44,978 bases of DNA from an uncultured Chitinophagales bacterium (GTDB taxonomy: Bacteria; Bacteroidota; Bacteroidia; Chitinophagales; UBA2359): assembly GCA_937927195.1 (NCBI GenBank), contig CALBCY010000049.1:1-44978 (forward strand). Direction: 5' to 3'. Numbering within the stretch: position 1 is the stretch's first letter; every line of letters starts with the position of its first letter. Below the pieces are notes generated by a model that worked only from the letters and a program-made list of their open reading frames with translations, searched no databases and had not been told where the DNA came from. The translations under genes and the position numbers were made by a program. Below are positions 15,401-23,012 of the stretch, piece by piece.

Positions 15401-18280
15401 TTGAAATTCAAATCTGGAATTTCAACATTAAACTTAAATACCAAGGAGCTTAAGATAAGTGGAGTACCAGAGATAAGAGTTGCCGATGCAAGTGTGGTTC
15501 CAGATTTGAATGTGGTTTATTTGTTGCCAGGGGCAAAATTACAAACCCTGGAGAATGCCACGATCAACATTGACACCTTAAAATCTTATCATACCATTAC
15601 CGATGCTACTGTAAACTTTGAATCTCGAAATAAATTTAAGGCCTCAGGAAATTATTTGTATCAATCAAAGTTCACTGAAAAACCACAAATCATTTTCTTT
15701 AGTCAAATTGAGTCTAGAACCGAGCCTTATCCTATGGACACGCTTTCTTTGACAAGCATTGAAAACAGTGAAAATTTAGCAAAAGAAACAAAAAAGAATA
15801 GTAAAAAGGAGAAAAAGAAAAAAGAGAAAAAGACTAAGAAATCCAAAAAGACCAAAGCGGATAAAAAGGCAGAAGAACTTGCCAAAATGTTAGAAGAAAC
15901 GGAAGAGCCAGCAGAAAACATTGAATCGGAGCAGGAGGAAAATGAGGAAGCGGAAATTATTGAAGAAGTTCAAGAAGTTGAAGACGTCAAGGAAGAGTTG
16001 GAGGAGGAAATAGTGGAGTCCTTGGATTCCATTGGAACCGACTCATTGGCTGTACCTATCGCGAATGATTCTCTAGCAGTAACTCAAGAAGTGCCAGAGG
16101 AAGCTGACAAAGAAAAAAAATCCAAGCGTAGAAAAAAAGGAAAAAAGCAAGAAGAGGAAGAAGTCATTACTTATCAGACTTATTCAAAAGCTTTCATTGA
16201 ATTGAAAGACAGTTTTAAGCTGGATACAAAAACTGATTTTAAAGGAAAGGTTTTATTGAATTCGCAAAATAGATTTTTGACCTTTGATGGTTATAGTAAA
16301 ATCAATTTGAAAAATAAATACATTGATCCTGAATGGTTCCAATTTAGAACAGAAATCAATCCTGATAATTTGAAAATTGATTTAGAAAAACCAATTGGTG
16401 AATTCAAAGATTCCCTTTATTTCGGCACCTTGTTTAGCTTCGATGGATTGGCTCCATATCCGAGTTTCCTGAATTCTAAAAAGACACCAGCTGATTTTAG
16501 TTTGATTACTGTAAATGGGCTTTTGGATTACAATCCGAAGAAAGAGATATACAGAATTGGAAAAGCCGAAAAAATCAATGGAGAACAAAAGAATGGAAAC
16601 GTTATGGCCTTGTTCGACAATGAAGAGAATAAAATTATTTGTGAGGGTAAAATAAACTTAGGAAAAGATTTTGGATTTGTTGAAGTAGATGCAGCTGGAC
16701 AATTGGAAGGCAATCTTGCAGACAGTACTTATCAGCTCAAAGAATTGGTCATGGGGCTCGATTTTAATATAAATGAAAAGGCATATAAAATGATGGTGTC
16801 TGATATTAAGGAACTGGTTGCCGATAATAAGGAAATAAACTATTTGACGGATGGATTCAATAAGGGAATAGTAGAGTTTTTAGAGCCGGATGAAATTGAT
16901 GAAACTTTGGTATCTATTGCATACAATGCTTATTTCAAAAAACCAGAAAAAAAGCTGAACTATCGATTCTTTTTGGCCAACAACAATTTTGTTTGGGACA
17001 AAGAAAATAGCTCTTTCAGGTCCGAAGGTAAAATCGGACTAGGATACATGGAAGAAGCCTATGTAAATAGAATGGTAGAAGGCTATATTGAATTTGCTCC
17101 AAGGCAAAAGGGAGATTACTTCCACATTTATGTCCAAGCCAGAGATTATGAAACTGGGAAAAATGAATGGTATTATTTCTATTATAGAAATGGTTTCATG
17201 CAAACCTTGTCTTCTAACCAGGAATACAACGCAGAGATCAACAGCATACCTCAAAAGAAGCGGAAAATTCTTTCGGACGATAAATTGAGCTCTTACCAAT
17301 ATGGATTGGCTTCCACAGTTACAATGGCCAACTTCCTTGCAAGAATGAGGGCCAATGGGAATGAATTCCCAGTTGAAATACCTGTTAAACCCAAAATTGA
17401 AGTGCCTGAAAATCCAGTGGATGCTGGTGATACTCAAGCACAACCTGGCGAAGTTCCGACTTGGGAAGGTATGATGGAAGAACAATCAGGTAAGAAGAAA
17501 AAGAAAAAGAAGAAAAAGAAGAAAAAGGACAAAGAAGCTCAGTTCCAGGACTTGATTGACAAGGTGATTGAAGAGCCAGGTTCAGAGCAGCCGCAAGAGC
17601 CGATTGATGAATCGCCTTCTGAAGAATCAGGGGAAGAAACCGAAGCACCAATAGAGGAAGAAGGCAAGAAAAAGAAAGAGAAAAAGAAAAAGAAGAAAGA
17701 CAAAGAGGATAAGCTCAATGAAATGCTCAATGATGGCAACGAGGCGTCTGATGGGCTAGAAGAAAAGAAGGAAGAGATCATTGAGGAAATAGATGAAATC
17801 ATAGAAGAAAAGCCAGTAGATCCAGAACCAGCGGAAAAACAGCCAGTAGAAGAAGAGGAAACTAAGGAGGAATCTGAAGAGCCAAAAGAAGAGCCGAAAG
17901 AAGCATCAGAAGAGCAGCCGAAAACTGAAAAGGTTGACCAAGAAGAAGTGAAGGAAGAAGTGAAGGAAGAAGTGAAAGAAGAAGAACCAGAAGTTGAGTC
18001 TAAGGATGGAGACTTTGAAGAGGAGCAAGAAAGCGGAAAAGAGAAGAAGAAAAAGAAGAAGAAAAAGAAGGAAGACAAATTGAATGAAATGCTAAACGAA
18101 GGCAATGATTCAGTCGAAGAGGTGAAGGATGAAATAGAAGAGGTGATTGAAGAGGTAGAACAAGTCTTAGAAAAAGATCCTGAAGAAGACAAGAAAGAGA
18201 AGAAGAAAAAGAAGAAGAAGAAAAAGAAAGGTGGTGATGAAGAATCAGAAGGGGAGGAATCAGAAGACGGAGAAGGTTAA
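12422..18280 (+). CDS. Very large secreted protein with repeated Lys and Glu blocks, unknown function
   Basis: The 1952-residue product opens with a signal peptide (MLRPIISFIFCVAFVLL, cleavage likely after LQAQ). Residues 25 to about 1115 are beta-rich with repeated short strand patterns and no recognised domain. A lysine block lies at about 1120-1155, then an acidic stretch and a second Lys/Arg block at about 1229-1247. A second folded part covers about 1255-1665. The last 260 residues alternate poly-lysine runs (about 1690, 1748, 1874 and 1923) with glutamate-rich helical segments; the segment KEDKLNEMLN occurs twice. No type IX sorting domain is visible. It is flanked by terminators and appears monocistronic. 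It could be an envelope or matrix scaffold. Confidence 0.85.
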   Translation: MLRPIISFIFCVAFVLLNLPLNLQAQKISFKTFSKDLAEFNTQLDELFAPYIKQEKTELAITAFKVSMAQKGPSDSGDIIDLFNVMLSKKMKAASHFEPTINTINNLDALEGGANSKIFKSWLMVSKELAASQRELKTKAYKDFAQFNLFFIGENKIYNSPVKSWSYDQAEFEYKWAEKKPIIDFSQAMICVKTKTDSTCIYETSGVLIPSENLWKGQNGKVKWEIQDTLLYEPAHADLKEYLIELKKPDYTFKNVRFYHDDFFKDGLDGTYTMKLFAGGGTTKSYPRFRSEKTDIVLSGIGPKIKFQGGFGMNGNKLVIFGKDNDKANLFVKGEDGKRLFSAKSNLIGIRNRANVNAINTAVSMYFKNDSIFHPSLDLTFEIPSQDLRVVRNEIATSQGPFISSYHKMECEIDAVSWNLQDTIMKFTKSTQLKSNPVFLDSYNYYNPAVLQNYRRAISKDPIVLLGRWFESTMSDQISAQDFASSIRGNYTIQDVIGIIYDLVDDGFIMYEPDTEMITIRPKTTLYTLAQIEKSDYDGINIKSVAPKENLSLNVNSADLSVIGVDQVVLSDSQKVVLFPYNKILEINENRNIKAKGDLVAGQIDFVRGDYDLNYSAFSVKIDSADKMLLYNLDEEIFRSTKVTKAKQVKTPIHNVSGTLYIDAPSNKSGKEKYDEYPVFETDGNSYIYFDSKDLYNGAYEKERFYFEIDPFKFESAYYIPNEDIQFKGTMVYGDIFPELRVTAGLDEDNSISVNADITGDNHPMYGGLGIYNGEVDLSDRGLLGNGTIKFMTTTVKADNFVFFPDSTVSESIYSVIVEKEKKDGVAYPNVLNSGINFKWFPYGDSLMLYSADKPSALFENRSQFRGLIKISKSGMFANGEMTWKNSKFNSNIFTFDETSIYADSMDLEISDKEEKVILTSKEKLEANLNVYNELAIFEPKKTDDKILIKLPQHEYLAELELLNWDYNEEKINMQNSQSANNYFISINKQQDSLKFKSGISTLNLNTKELKISGVPEIRVADASVVPDLNVVYLLPGAKLQTLENATINIDTLKSYHTITDATVNFESRNKFKASGNYLYQSKFTEKPQIIFFSQIESRTEPYPMDTLSLTSIENSENLAKETKKNSKKEKKKKEKKTKKSKKTKADKKAEELAKMLEETEEPAENIESEQEENEEAEIIEEVQEVEDVKEELEEEIVESLDSIGTDSLAVPIANDSLAVTQEVPEEADKEKKSKRRKKGKKQEEEEVITYQTYSKAFIELKDSFKLDTKTDFKGKVLLNSQNRFLTFDGYSKINLKNKYIDPEWFQFRTEINPDNLKIDLEKPIGEFKDSLYFGTLFSFDGLAPYPSFLNSKKTPADFSLITVNGLLDYNPKKEIYRIGKAEKINGEQKNGNVMALFDNEENKIICEGKINLGKDFGFVEVDAAGQLEGNLADSTYQLKELVMGLDFNINEKAYKMMVSDIKELVADNKEINYLTDGFNKGIVEFLEPDEIDETLVSIAYNAYFKKPEKKLNYRFFLANNNFVWDKENSSFRSEGKIGLGYMEEAYVNRMVEGYIEFAPRQKGDYFHIYVQARDYETGKNEWYYFYYRNGFMQTLSSNQEYNAEINSIPQKKRKILSDDKLSSYQYGLASTVTMANFLARMRANGNEFPVEIPVKPKIEVPENPVDAGDTQAQPGEVPTWEGMMEEQSGKKKKKKKKKKKKDKEAQFQDLIDKVIEEPGSEQPQEPIDESPSEESGEETEAPIEEEGKKKKEKKKKKKDKEDKLNEMLNDGNEASDGLEEKKEEIIEEIDEIIEEKPVDPEPAEKQPVEEEETKEESEEPKEEPKEASEEQPKTEKVDQEEVKEEVKEEVKEEEPEVESKDGDFEEEQESGKEKKKKKKKKKEDKLNEMLNEGNDSVEEVKDEIEEVIEEVEQVLEKDPEEDKKEKKKKKKKKKKGGDEESEGEESEDGEG
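17491..18235 (+). repeat. Internal repeats of lysine run plus acidic helix in the 1952-aa protein
   Basis: Four lysine-run blocks occur near 17491-17530, 17663-17710, 18042-18075 and 18190-18230. After the second and third, the encoded sequence KEDKLNEMLN continues as GN plus a glutamate-rich helix; the first is followed by a looser version (AQFQDLIDKVIEE). A smaller repeat encodes VKEE three times near 17947-17985. The purine-rich strand is nearly all A and G here. Confidence 0.8.
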
Positions 18281-18334
18281 TCAAAACCAATAATTTCGCA
18301 CGATTAAAGGCAATCGTCTTTAATTATAAAAAAG

Positions 18335-18392
18335 AAACAGCCCCCAAAAAAACTTTCAGATTCAAATCTGAAAGTTTTTTTGGGGGCTGTTT
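18335..18392. terminator. Exceptionally long perfect hairpin terminator
   Basis: Two 27-base arms, AAACAGCCCCC plus AAAAAAACTTTCAGAT and their exact complement, flank a 4-base loop TCAA. It sits between the converging genes for the 1952-aa protein and YbaB and has T-rich flanks on both sides. No other gene is seen in 18281-18535. Confidence 0.85.
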
Positions 18393-18535
18393 TATATTGA
18401 TCAATAAACTTAAAAATCGGTTGAGTTGTTGGTAGTTGTTGTTCCAATAGCAATTTTTAGCCCTCTAAAAATTGATAATTCCGATTTTTATAGCCTACTT
18501 AATCGGCTCACAAAAAATAAATTTTTTGTTTCGCT

Positions 18536-18847
18536 TTAAAACATTCCAGGCAATCCACCTGGAAATAAATTTTCACCTACGCTGGCAGCTTCGCTTTCAG
18601 CTTTTTCATTTGCTTTTTCCAAAGCTCTGTTCAGTGCAGCCATCATCAAATCTTCCAATTGTTCCTTATCTCCTTCTTCTATTAAAGATTGAGGTACAGA
18701 AATATTGGTGATTTTCTTACTGGCAGTCAGGGAAATCTTTATCCCATTGAATTCATCTTCGACAATGATTTCATCCAGCTTTTTCTTAGAGGCTTCCATC
18801 TGAGCTTTTATTTCTCCCATTTTGCCCATCATATTCATCAAGTCCAT
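18536..18847 (-). CDS. YbaB/EbfC family nucleoid-associated protein
   Basis: The 103-residue product fits the usual length of about 100. YbaB proteins are dimeric DNA-binding proteins shaped like tweezers that coat the nucleoid. The N-terminal helix MDLMNMMGKMGEIKAQMEA is typical, followed by IKISLTASKKITNISVPQSL with the conserved strand region and a C-terminal helix (ALNRALEKANEKAE). The usual partners dnaX and recR are not adjacent here. It faces the large secreted-protein gene and diverges from the 227-aa gene. Confidence 0.9.
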   Translation of the reverse strand: MDLMNMMGKMGEIKAQMEASKKKLDEIIVEDEFNGIKISLTASKKITNISVPQSLIEEGDKEQLEDLMMAALNRALEKANEKAESEAASVGENLFPGGLPGMF

Positions 18848-18926
18848 GTTCTTCCAGATTTTTTTTATTAAAATAATGTCCCTCAGGCATTTTTATTTTT
18901 CTATCAATAAAGAGACAATATAAACG

Positions 18927-18934
18927 TATATTTG
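18927..18934 (+). promoter_or_regulatory. Candidate -7 promoter element of the 227-aa gene
   Basis: TATATTTG matches TAnnTTTG and lies 30 bases before the ATG at 18965. Confidence 0.5.
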
Positions 18935-18964
18935 TCACGATTTTGAACAATTAAAATTACGATA

Positions 18965-19648
18965 ATGGAATCACAAAATACAGATAATGTTACACAGATT
19001 ATTGAATTATTGAAGTTTAAGGCTGTTGCTAAACAAAAAACCTACAGAGGAATTCAAGAAGTTTTCAAAAGAATGAAAAATGTTGCTGCGGATTTTGCTG
19101 GCCAAATTGATAAACAAATCCATAAAGTAGATGATGCTGTAGATGTGGAATTTATTGATGTAAGCGATTTTGAATTTCAAATGAAATTTTCTGGAGATGT
19201 GCTCGTTTTTTCTATGCATTCCAATATTGTCACCTTTCCCAAAGAACACATTTTATTCAAAAGTCCGTACATCCAACAAGATATGAGACGCTCCTTTTTC
19301 GGAGCCATTGTCGCATATAATTTTTTAGCAGATTCATTAAGGTATAAAAGAATGGCCGATCCTGGCTACCTGATTGGAAGGATGTTCGTAAACATAGATG
19401 ATCACTTTTATATGGAAGGTGTTAGACAATGGAGCTTCCTCTTTCCAGATATTTCACAAAATAAGTTAGAAGGAGATCAAATATTGCTAGAATTCATACA
19501 ATCTTCCATGATCGCTGCTATGGAAATTGACTCTGAGATGCCTCCATTTGAGAATGAAAAAATGATTTCTGTACATCAAAAGCTGAATCAAAGAATGTTG
19601 GGTAATATTCAGAAAGTAGGTTTTAAAACGGGTTTAAATCCACAATAA
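18965..19648 (+). CDS. Conserved hypothetical protein, 227 aa
   Basis: I do not recognise a named family. The product is soluble-looking, begins with a polar helix (TQIIELLKFKAVAKQKTYRG), continues with a likely beta-rich core (FEFQMKFSGDVLVFSMHSNI) and later has HILFKSPYIQQDMRRSFF and DPGYLIGRMFVNIDDHF. There is no signal peptide or membrane helix, so it is likely cytoplasmic. It has its own promoter-like element and starts with ATG at 18965. It stands alone between the YbaB gene (divergent) and the rhomboid gene (134 bases downstream). Confidence 0.8.
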   Translation: MESQNTDNVTQIIELLKFKAVAKQKTYRGIQEVFKRMKNVAADFAGQIDKQIHKVDDAVDVEFIDVSDFEFQMKFSGDVLVFSMHSNIVTFPKEHILFKSPYIQQDMRRSFFGAIVAYNFLADSLRYKRMADPGYLIGRMFVNIDDHFYMEGVRQWSFLFPDISQNKLEGDQILLEFIQSSMIAAMEIDSEMPPFENEKMISVHQKLNQRMLGNIQKVGFKTGLNPQ

Positions 19649-19782
19649 GTTAGTTTCGTATATTTATATTCAATTCTAATCGTTTGATAATTGTGGAGGA
19701 ATAGAAGTATTAAAGAATCTTAAATTATTGAGAAGCAATTGGCTAAAATGAACTTAATAAGGTATAATCGAATTATTGTTAC

Positions 19783-20598
19783 ATGAATCTGAAAGAGGAA
19801 AAAAATCAGTTTGTAAAGAGTTTTAAGGTGCCAATCGTCTTTGTGCTAATTCTTTTGGCAATAAAGGTATTTGAATCTATTACTGGTTTCGGACTCGGTT
19901 TTTTGGGCGTATTGCCTAGAGAATTATCTGGATTGATCGGAATCATAACCTACCCTTTGATACATGGTGATTTTATGCATCTTTTCAATAACAGTATCCC
20001 ACTCATTGTTCTTGGATTCATTACTTTTTATTCATACAGACGAGTAGCCTGGAAAGTTATTCCATTTATTTGGGTTGCCTCAGGGGTATTGGTTTGGCTA
20101 TTTGCAAGACAAAACTTCCACATTGGAGCCAGTGGAGTAGTTTATGGTTTGGCTTTTTTCATTTTCTTTAGTGGCGTTTTCAGGAAGGACATCAAATCTA
20201 TTGCACTTTCTTTGTTTGTAGTTTTATGGTATGGCAGTATGATTTGGGGATTGTTGCCTATTGAATCACACATTTCATGGGAAGGCCACCTTTTCGGCGC
20301 CATCGCAGGGATGATGTGCGCTTATCAATACAAAGGAGTTGATTTACCGGTAAAGCACGAATGGGATGAAGAACAAGAGCCAGAACTTATAGTTGAAGAA
20401 CCATTCTGGGTAAAGAAACCGGAACCTCCAATGATTGAAAATATTGAAGAAACAGAAACGGCCATTGGCCAAAATGAATCGCAACCTTCCCCTGATTTTG
20501 ACAATGAGTTGGAAGAACTCAAAAAACGAATCAACTACATTTACGTTGAGAAAAAACCACCTGGACAAGCTGGGGAGAAGGGGGCAAAAGACCTTTAA
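19783..20598 (+). CDS. Rhomboid family intramembrane serine protease
   Basis: The protein cleaves membrane-spanning substrates within the lipid bilayer. The 271-residue product has about six membrane helices in the first 185 residues. The catalytic serine is Ser117 in HIGASGVVYG, the partner histidine is His169 in SWEGHLFGAIAG, and the oxyanion-side motif is HLFNN at 66-70. The last 80 residues form a soluble, proline- and glutamate-rich tail. Gene start is ATG at 19783. The AcpH-like gene follows after 102 bases on the same strand. Confidence 0.94.
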   Translation: MNLKEEKNQFVKSFKVPIVFVLILLAIKVFESITGFGLGFLGVLPRELSGLIGIITYPLIHGDFMHLFNNSIPLIVLGFITFYSYRRVAWKVIPFIWVASGVLVWLFARQNFHIGASGVVYGLAFFIFFSGVFRKDIKSIALSLFVVLWYGSMIWGLLPIESHISWEGHLFGAIAGMMCAYQYKGVDLPVKHEWDEEQEPELIVEEPFWVKKPEPPMIENIEETETAIGQNESQPSPDFDNELEELKKRINYIYVEKKPPGQAGEKGAKDL

Positions 20599-20700
20599 AA
20601 GTTTAGTTTTTCAGATGCTCAGGCAACCAACCAAAGCCCTTTCGACCCTTGGAAGAACACTACAAGTCCTAAGTCCAAAAGTCCAAAATGCTGTCTCCCT

Positions 20701-21363
20701 ATGAATTATCTTTCTCATTTTTATTTTGACAGGAAACAAGTAAATCCACAATTTACTTTAGGGGCTGCTTTCCCAGATTTAACTAGAACCTATAATCGAA
20801 AGTTAAGAGCTTCTTCAAGTATTCGATTAAAATCCAAAGAACTTCCAAGCAATTTAGTACAGCTACAGCAGGGCATTGATCGTCATCATTATTTGGATTC
20901 CAAGTTTCATAATTCAGATTTTTTTCATACCTACACAAAAAAATTCACGAAGCTTCTGCACGCCTCAGAATTTGAAACCTTAGATAAAAACATTTACTTT
21001 TTGGCTCATATTGTTCTAGAAATTTTGCTCGATAGAAAAATTCTAGAAGATCATAAAGGTTTGGCTGAAATGTATTATTCTCAATTAAATAGTATTGATA
21101 ATCAGTTGATTACAAATTATTTTATTTATAGAAATTGGGAAAAAGATTTGACAGGATTTCTTGAATTGTACGATAAATTTTTAGAGAAAGAATTTATTTT
21201 TAAATATAAAAGTGATATATTGGTTTCAGAAGTAATTAATTCTCTCCACAAAAGAGTTTTTAATACTGAAATTGAAAAAACCGATTTAAATAAAATTGCT
21301 ATTTGTATTCCAAAGCTTCATTTTCTCTTGAAAGATATTGATTTGGAAGGCGTGCTAATTTGA
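20701..21363 (+). CDS. Acyl carrier protein phosphodiesterase-like (AcpH/DUF479)
   Basis: The 220-residue product begins MNYLSHFYFD, the standard opening of AcpH proteins, which remove phosphopantetheine from acyl carrier protein. Other matching elements are GAAFPDL, then LQQGIDRHHYLDSKFH, where His and Asp form the HD-like metal site, and YFLAHIVLEILLDRKI. The family is usually about 195 residues, so the C-terminus here is slightly longer. Some motif residues are diverged, so the exact activity is less certain than the family. The start ATG follows a C/T-rich leader. Confidence 0.8.
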   Translation: MNYLSHFYFDRKQVNPQFTLGAAFPDLTRTYNRKLRASSSIRLKSKELPSNLVQLQQGIDRHHYLDSKFHNSDFFHTYTKKFTKLLHASEFETLDKNIYFLAHIVLEILLDRKILEDHKGLAEMYYSQLNSIDNQLITNYFIYRNWEKDLTGFLELYDKFLEKEFIFKYKSDILVSEVINSLHKRVFNTEIEKTDLNKIAICIPKLHFLLKDIDLEGVLI

Positions 21364-21469
21364 TTATTCTTTTTTTGTTTCTTTATTTAAAACTCCTGTT
21401 TTAGTTATTTCCCTGGATAATTTAAGCAATAGCTTAAGGGAATTATATATTGAAAATAAGCACATTACT

Positions 21470-22033
21470 TTGGTAGATTTTACACGAGAACACCACAAGA
21501 TTTTTTTAAAGCATGGCGATATTTCAAAATTTGAAGTCGATGCCATCGTAAACGATGCCGACCCATCTTTAGAAGGTGGGAATGGTATGGATGGTATAAT
21601 CCATCGAAATGGGGGCCCCGATATATTGATGGACTGCCTCAGAAGTCGGCGAGCAAATGGCGAATGTGGAATTTCAAAAGCTGTTTTGACCACCGCAGGA
21701 ACTTTGCCAAGCAAAAAGATTATTCACGTCGTTAGCCCTAAGTGGGAAGGTGGCGAGGCCAATGAAGAATCCTTGTTAAAAGAAGCCTATTTTAATTGTT
21801 TGAATTTGGCTGTCAAGAACAAACTCAGGACAATTGCTTTTCCTGCCTTGGGTGCTGCTCATTCTTTTCCACATGATAAGTCTGCTGAAATAGCTTTAAA
21901 CTCTGTTTACGAATTCCTGAAAATTAATGGCAAATCAATAGATGAAGTAACTTTTGTCTGTTTTGCAGCAGGTACTTACCGCTCTTTTCACCGTGTTCTT
22001 GAAAACTTGAAAGAACGTGCCGAACTCTTGTAA
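21470..22033 (+). CDS. Macrodomain protein, O-acetyl-ADP-ribose deacetylase-like
   Basis: Macrodomains bind ADP-ribose and can hydrolyse O-acetyl-ADP-ribose or ADP-ribosyl groups. The 187-residue product matches E. coli YmdB over its whole length: LKHGDISKFEVDAIVNDADP, GMDGIIHRNGGPDIL, HVVSPKWEGGEANEESLL, and TIAFPALGAA. Key positions are altered: the usual IVNAAN is IVNDAD and GGGGV is GGNGM, while the Asp of MDGIIH is kept. No ATG is near; TTG at 21470 is the best start, since the frame continues upstream without stop but does not resemble the family there. It converges with the glyoxalase-like gene. Confidence 0.85.
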   Translation: MVDFTREHHKIFLKHGDISKFEVDAIVNDADPSLEGGNGMDGIIHRNGGPDILMDCLRSRRANGECGISKAVLTTAGTLPSKKIIHVVSPKWEGGEANEESLLKEAYFNCLNLAVKNKLRTIAFPALGAAHSFPHDKSAEIALNSVYEFLKINGKSIDEVTFVCFAAGTYRSFHRVLENLKERAELL

Positions 22034-22078
22034 GCTTTTATAATCTCTTTTTTTGTCTCTTTTATAATCTACAAATTG

Positions 22079-22108
22079 CTGCCTTTCTAGGAATCTAGCT
22101 TTAGGCAG
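22079..22108. terminator. Hairpin between converging macrodomain and glyoxalase-like genes
   Basis: CTGCCT and AGGCAG form the outer arms and CTAG-gaat-CTAG the inner stem. A TTTTATAATCT direct repeat lies just before it at about 22036-22070. No clear T-run follows, so termination is only probable. Confidence 0.5.
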
Positions 22109-22122
22109 AACAGTATCCACTT

Positions 22123-22755
22123 TTAAATCTTGAAAATTCCTTTTGGCCCGTCAATCGTAGCAATAATTTTACTCTCACAAGATTCTATAATTTCTATTTC
22201 ATCGAACAAGGCATTCATACAATCGTGAAGGTTTGGCTGGTTTCCGTGAAATTCCAAATCGATCAATTTGCATTGTTTGGGAAGATTTTCAGTGGGATGC
22301 ATTTCACTTTCACTCCAATCAACCATAAATGGAATGGGATCGACTTCTGGATTGGCCAATGGTAAAATCATTTTCCAATGAAGGATTTCACCATTCACTG
22401 TTGCTCGACTTCCCTGATCGATTTCACCCAAGTTAGCATTGTACTGTTTTATAATATGTTGATCCTTTCTTAGGTTTTTTGATTTAAGGCAAATCCTTGT
22501 AATTTTTGGTTCTTTTATAAAATCTATTCCCATCCATCGGGGAGGGCTAACTTCGCTGTTTAGGCCGTCTATCGCAAGAATTTCTAGATAGCATTTTTCA
22601 CCGAGATTGATCAAAGCGTTTTTGGTTCCTTTGCCTCGATGCTTTCCGCCAATAGAGGCTTTGAAGCCTGTTTTCATTTCAATAAAAGAAATGGCCTTTT
22701 CTAAATCTTTTACACAATAAACAAGGTGATCAATATGTCTTCCTTTGAATAGCAT
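22123..22755 (-). CDS. Glyoxalase-like (VOC superfamily) domain protein
   Basis: The 210-residue product begins with RHIDHLVYCVKDLEKAISFI, the classical first strand and metal histidine of VOC proteins, then TGFKASIGGKHRGKGTKNAL and GEKCYLEILAID, typical of the Glyoxalase_3 subgroup. This subgroup is uncharacterised and probably binds a metal ion. The second half (HWKMILPLANP) carries the second, weaker repeat. It lies alone on the minus strand between two plus-strand units, with start ATG at 22755. Confidence 0.88.
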   Translation of the reverse strand: MLFKGRHIDHLVYCVKDLEKAISFIEMKTGFKASIGGKHRGKGTKNALINLGEKCYLEILAIDGLNSEVSPPRWMGIDFIKEPKITRICLKSKNLRKDQHIIKQYNANLGEIDQGSRATVNGEILHWKMILPLANPEVDPIPFMVDWSESEMHPTENLPKQCKLIDLEFHGNQPNLHDCMNALFDEIEIIESCESKIIATIDGPKGIFKI

Positions 22756-23012
22756 GATTGAAATTTATTTTTGCATTAAGTTCTTTGAAAAGTCCCATTT
22801 ATCCCGCCCTAAGACAAGATAAATTGTATAAAACATTTCTTAAACTCAAATTAAACGTATAAAGACTAAGAGGGCTATAGAAAATAAAATTCTATGTCTT
22901 TAAAATACCAATAGCCTGTTATTCGAAAAACAATGCTTCGTCTATAAAATATCACAACGATTTGGCTTAGTTGTTGTTGGCTAAATACTGTTAATCTCAA
23001 TTCAATGTTCTT

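Noticed and set aside
17539-18192. Long serine-rich frame on the minus strand
   Set aside because: It is the antisense of the lysine/glutamate-coding purine-rich region; the serine and phenylalanine runs are a direct result of that composition.
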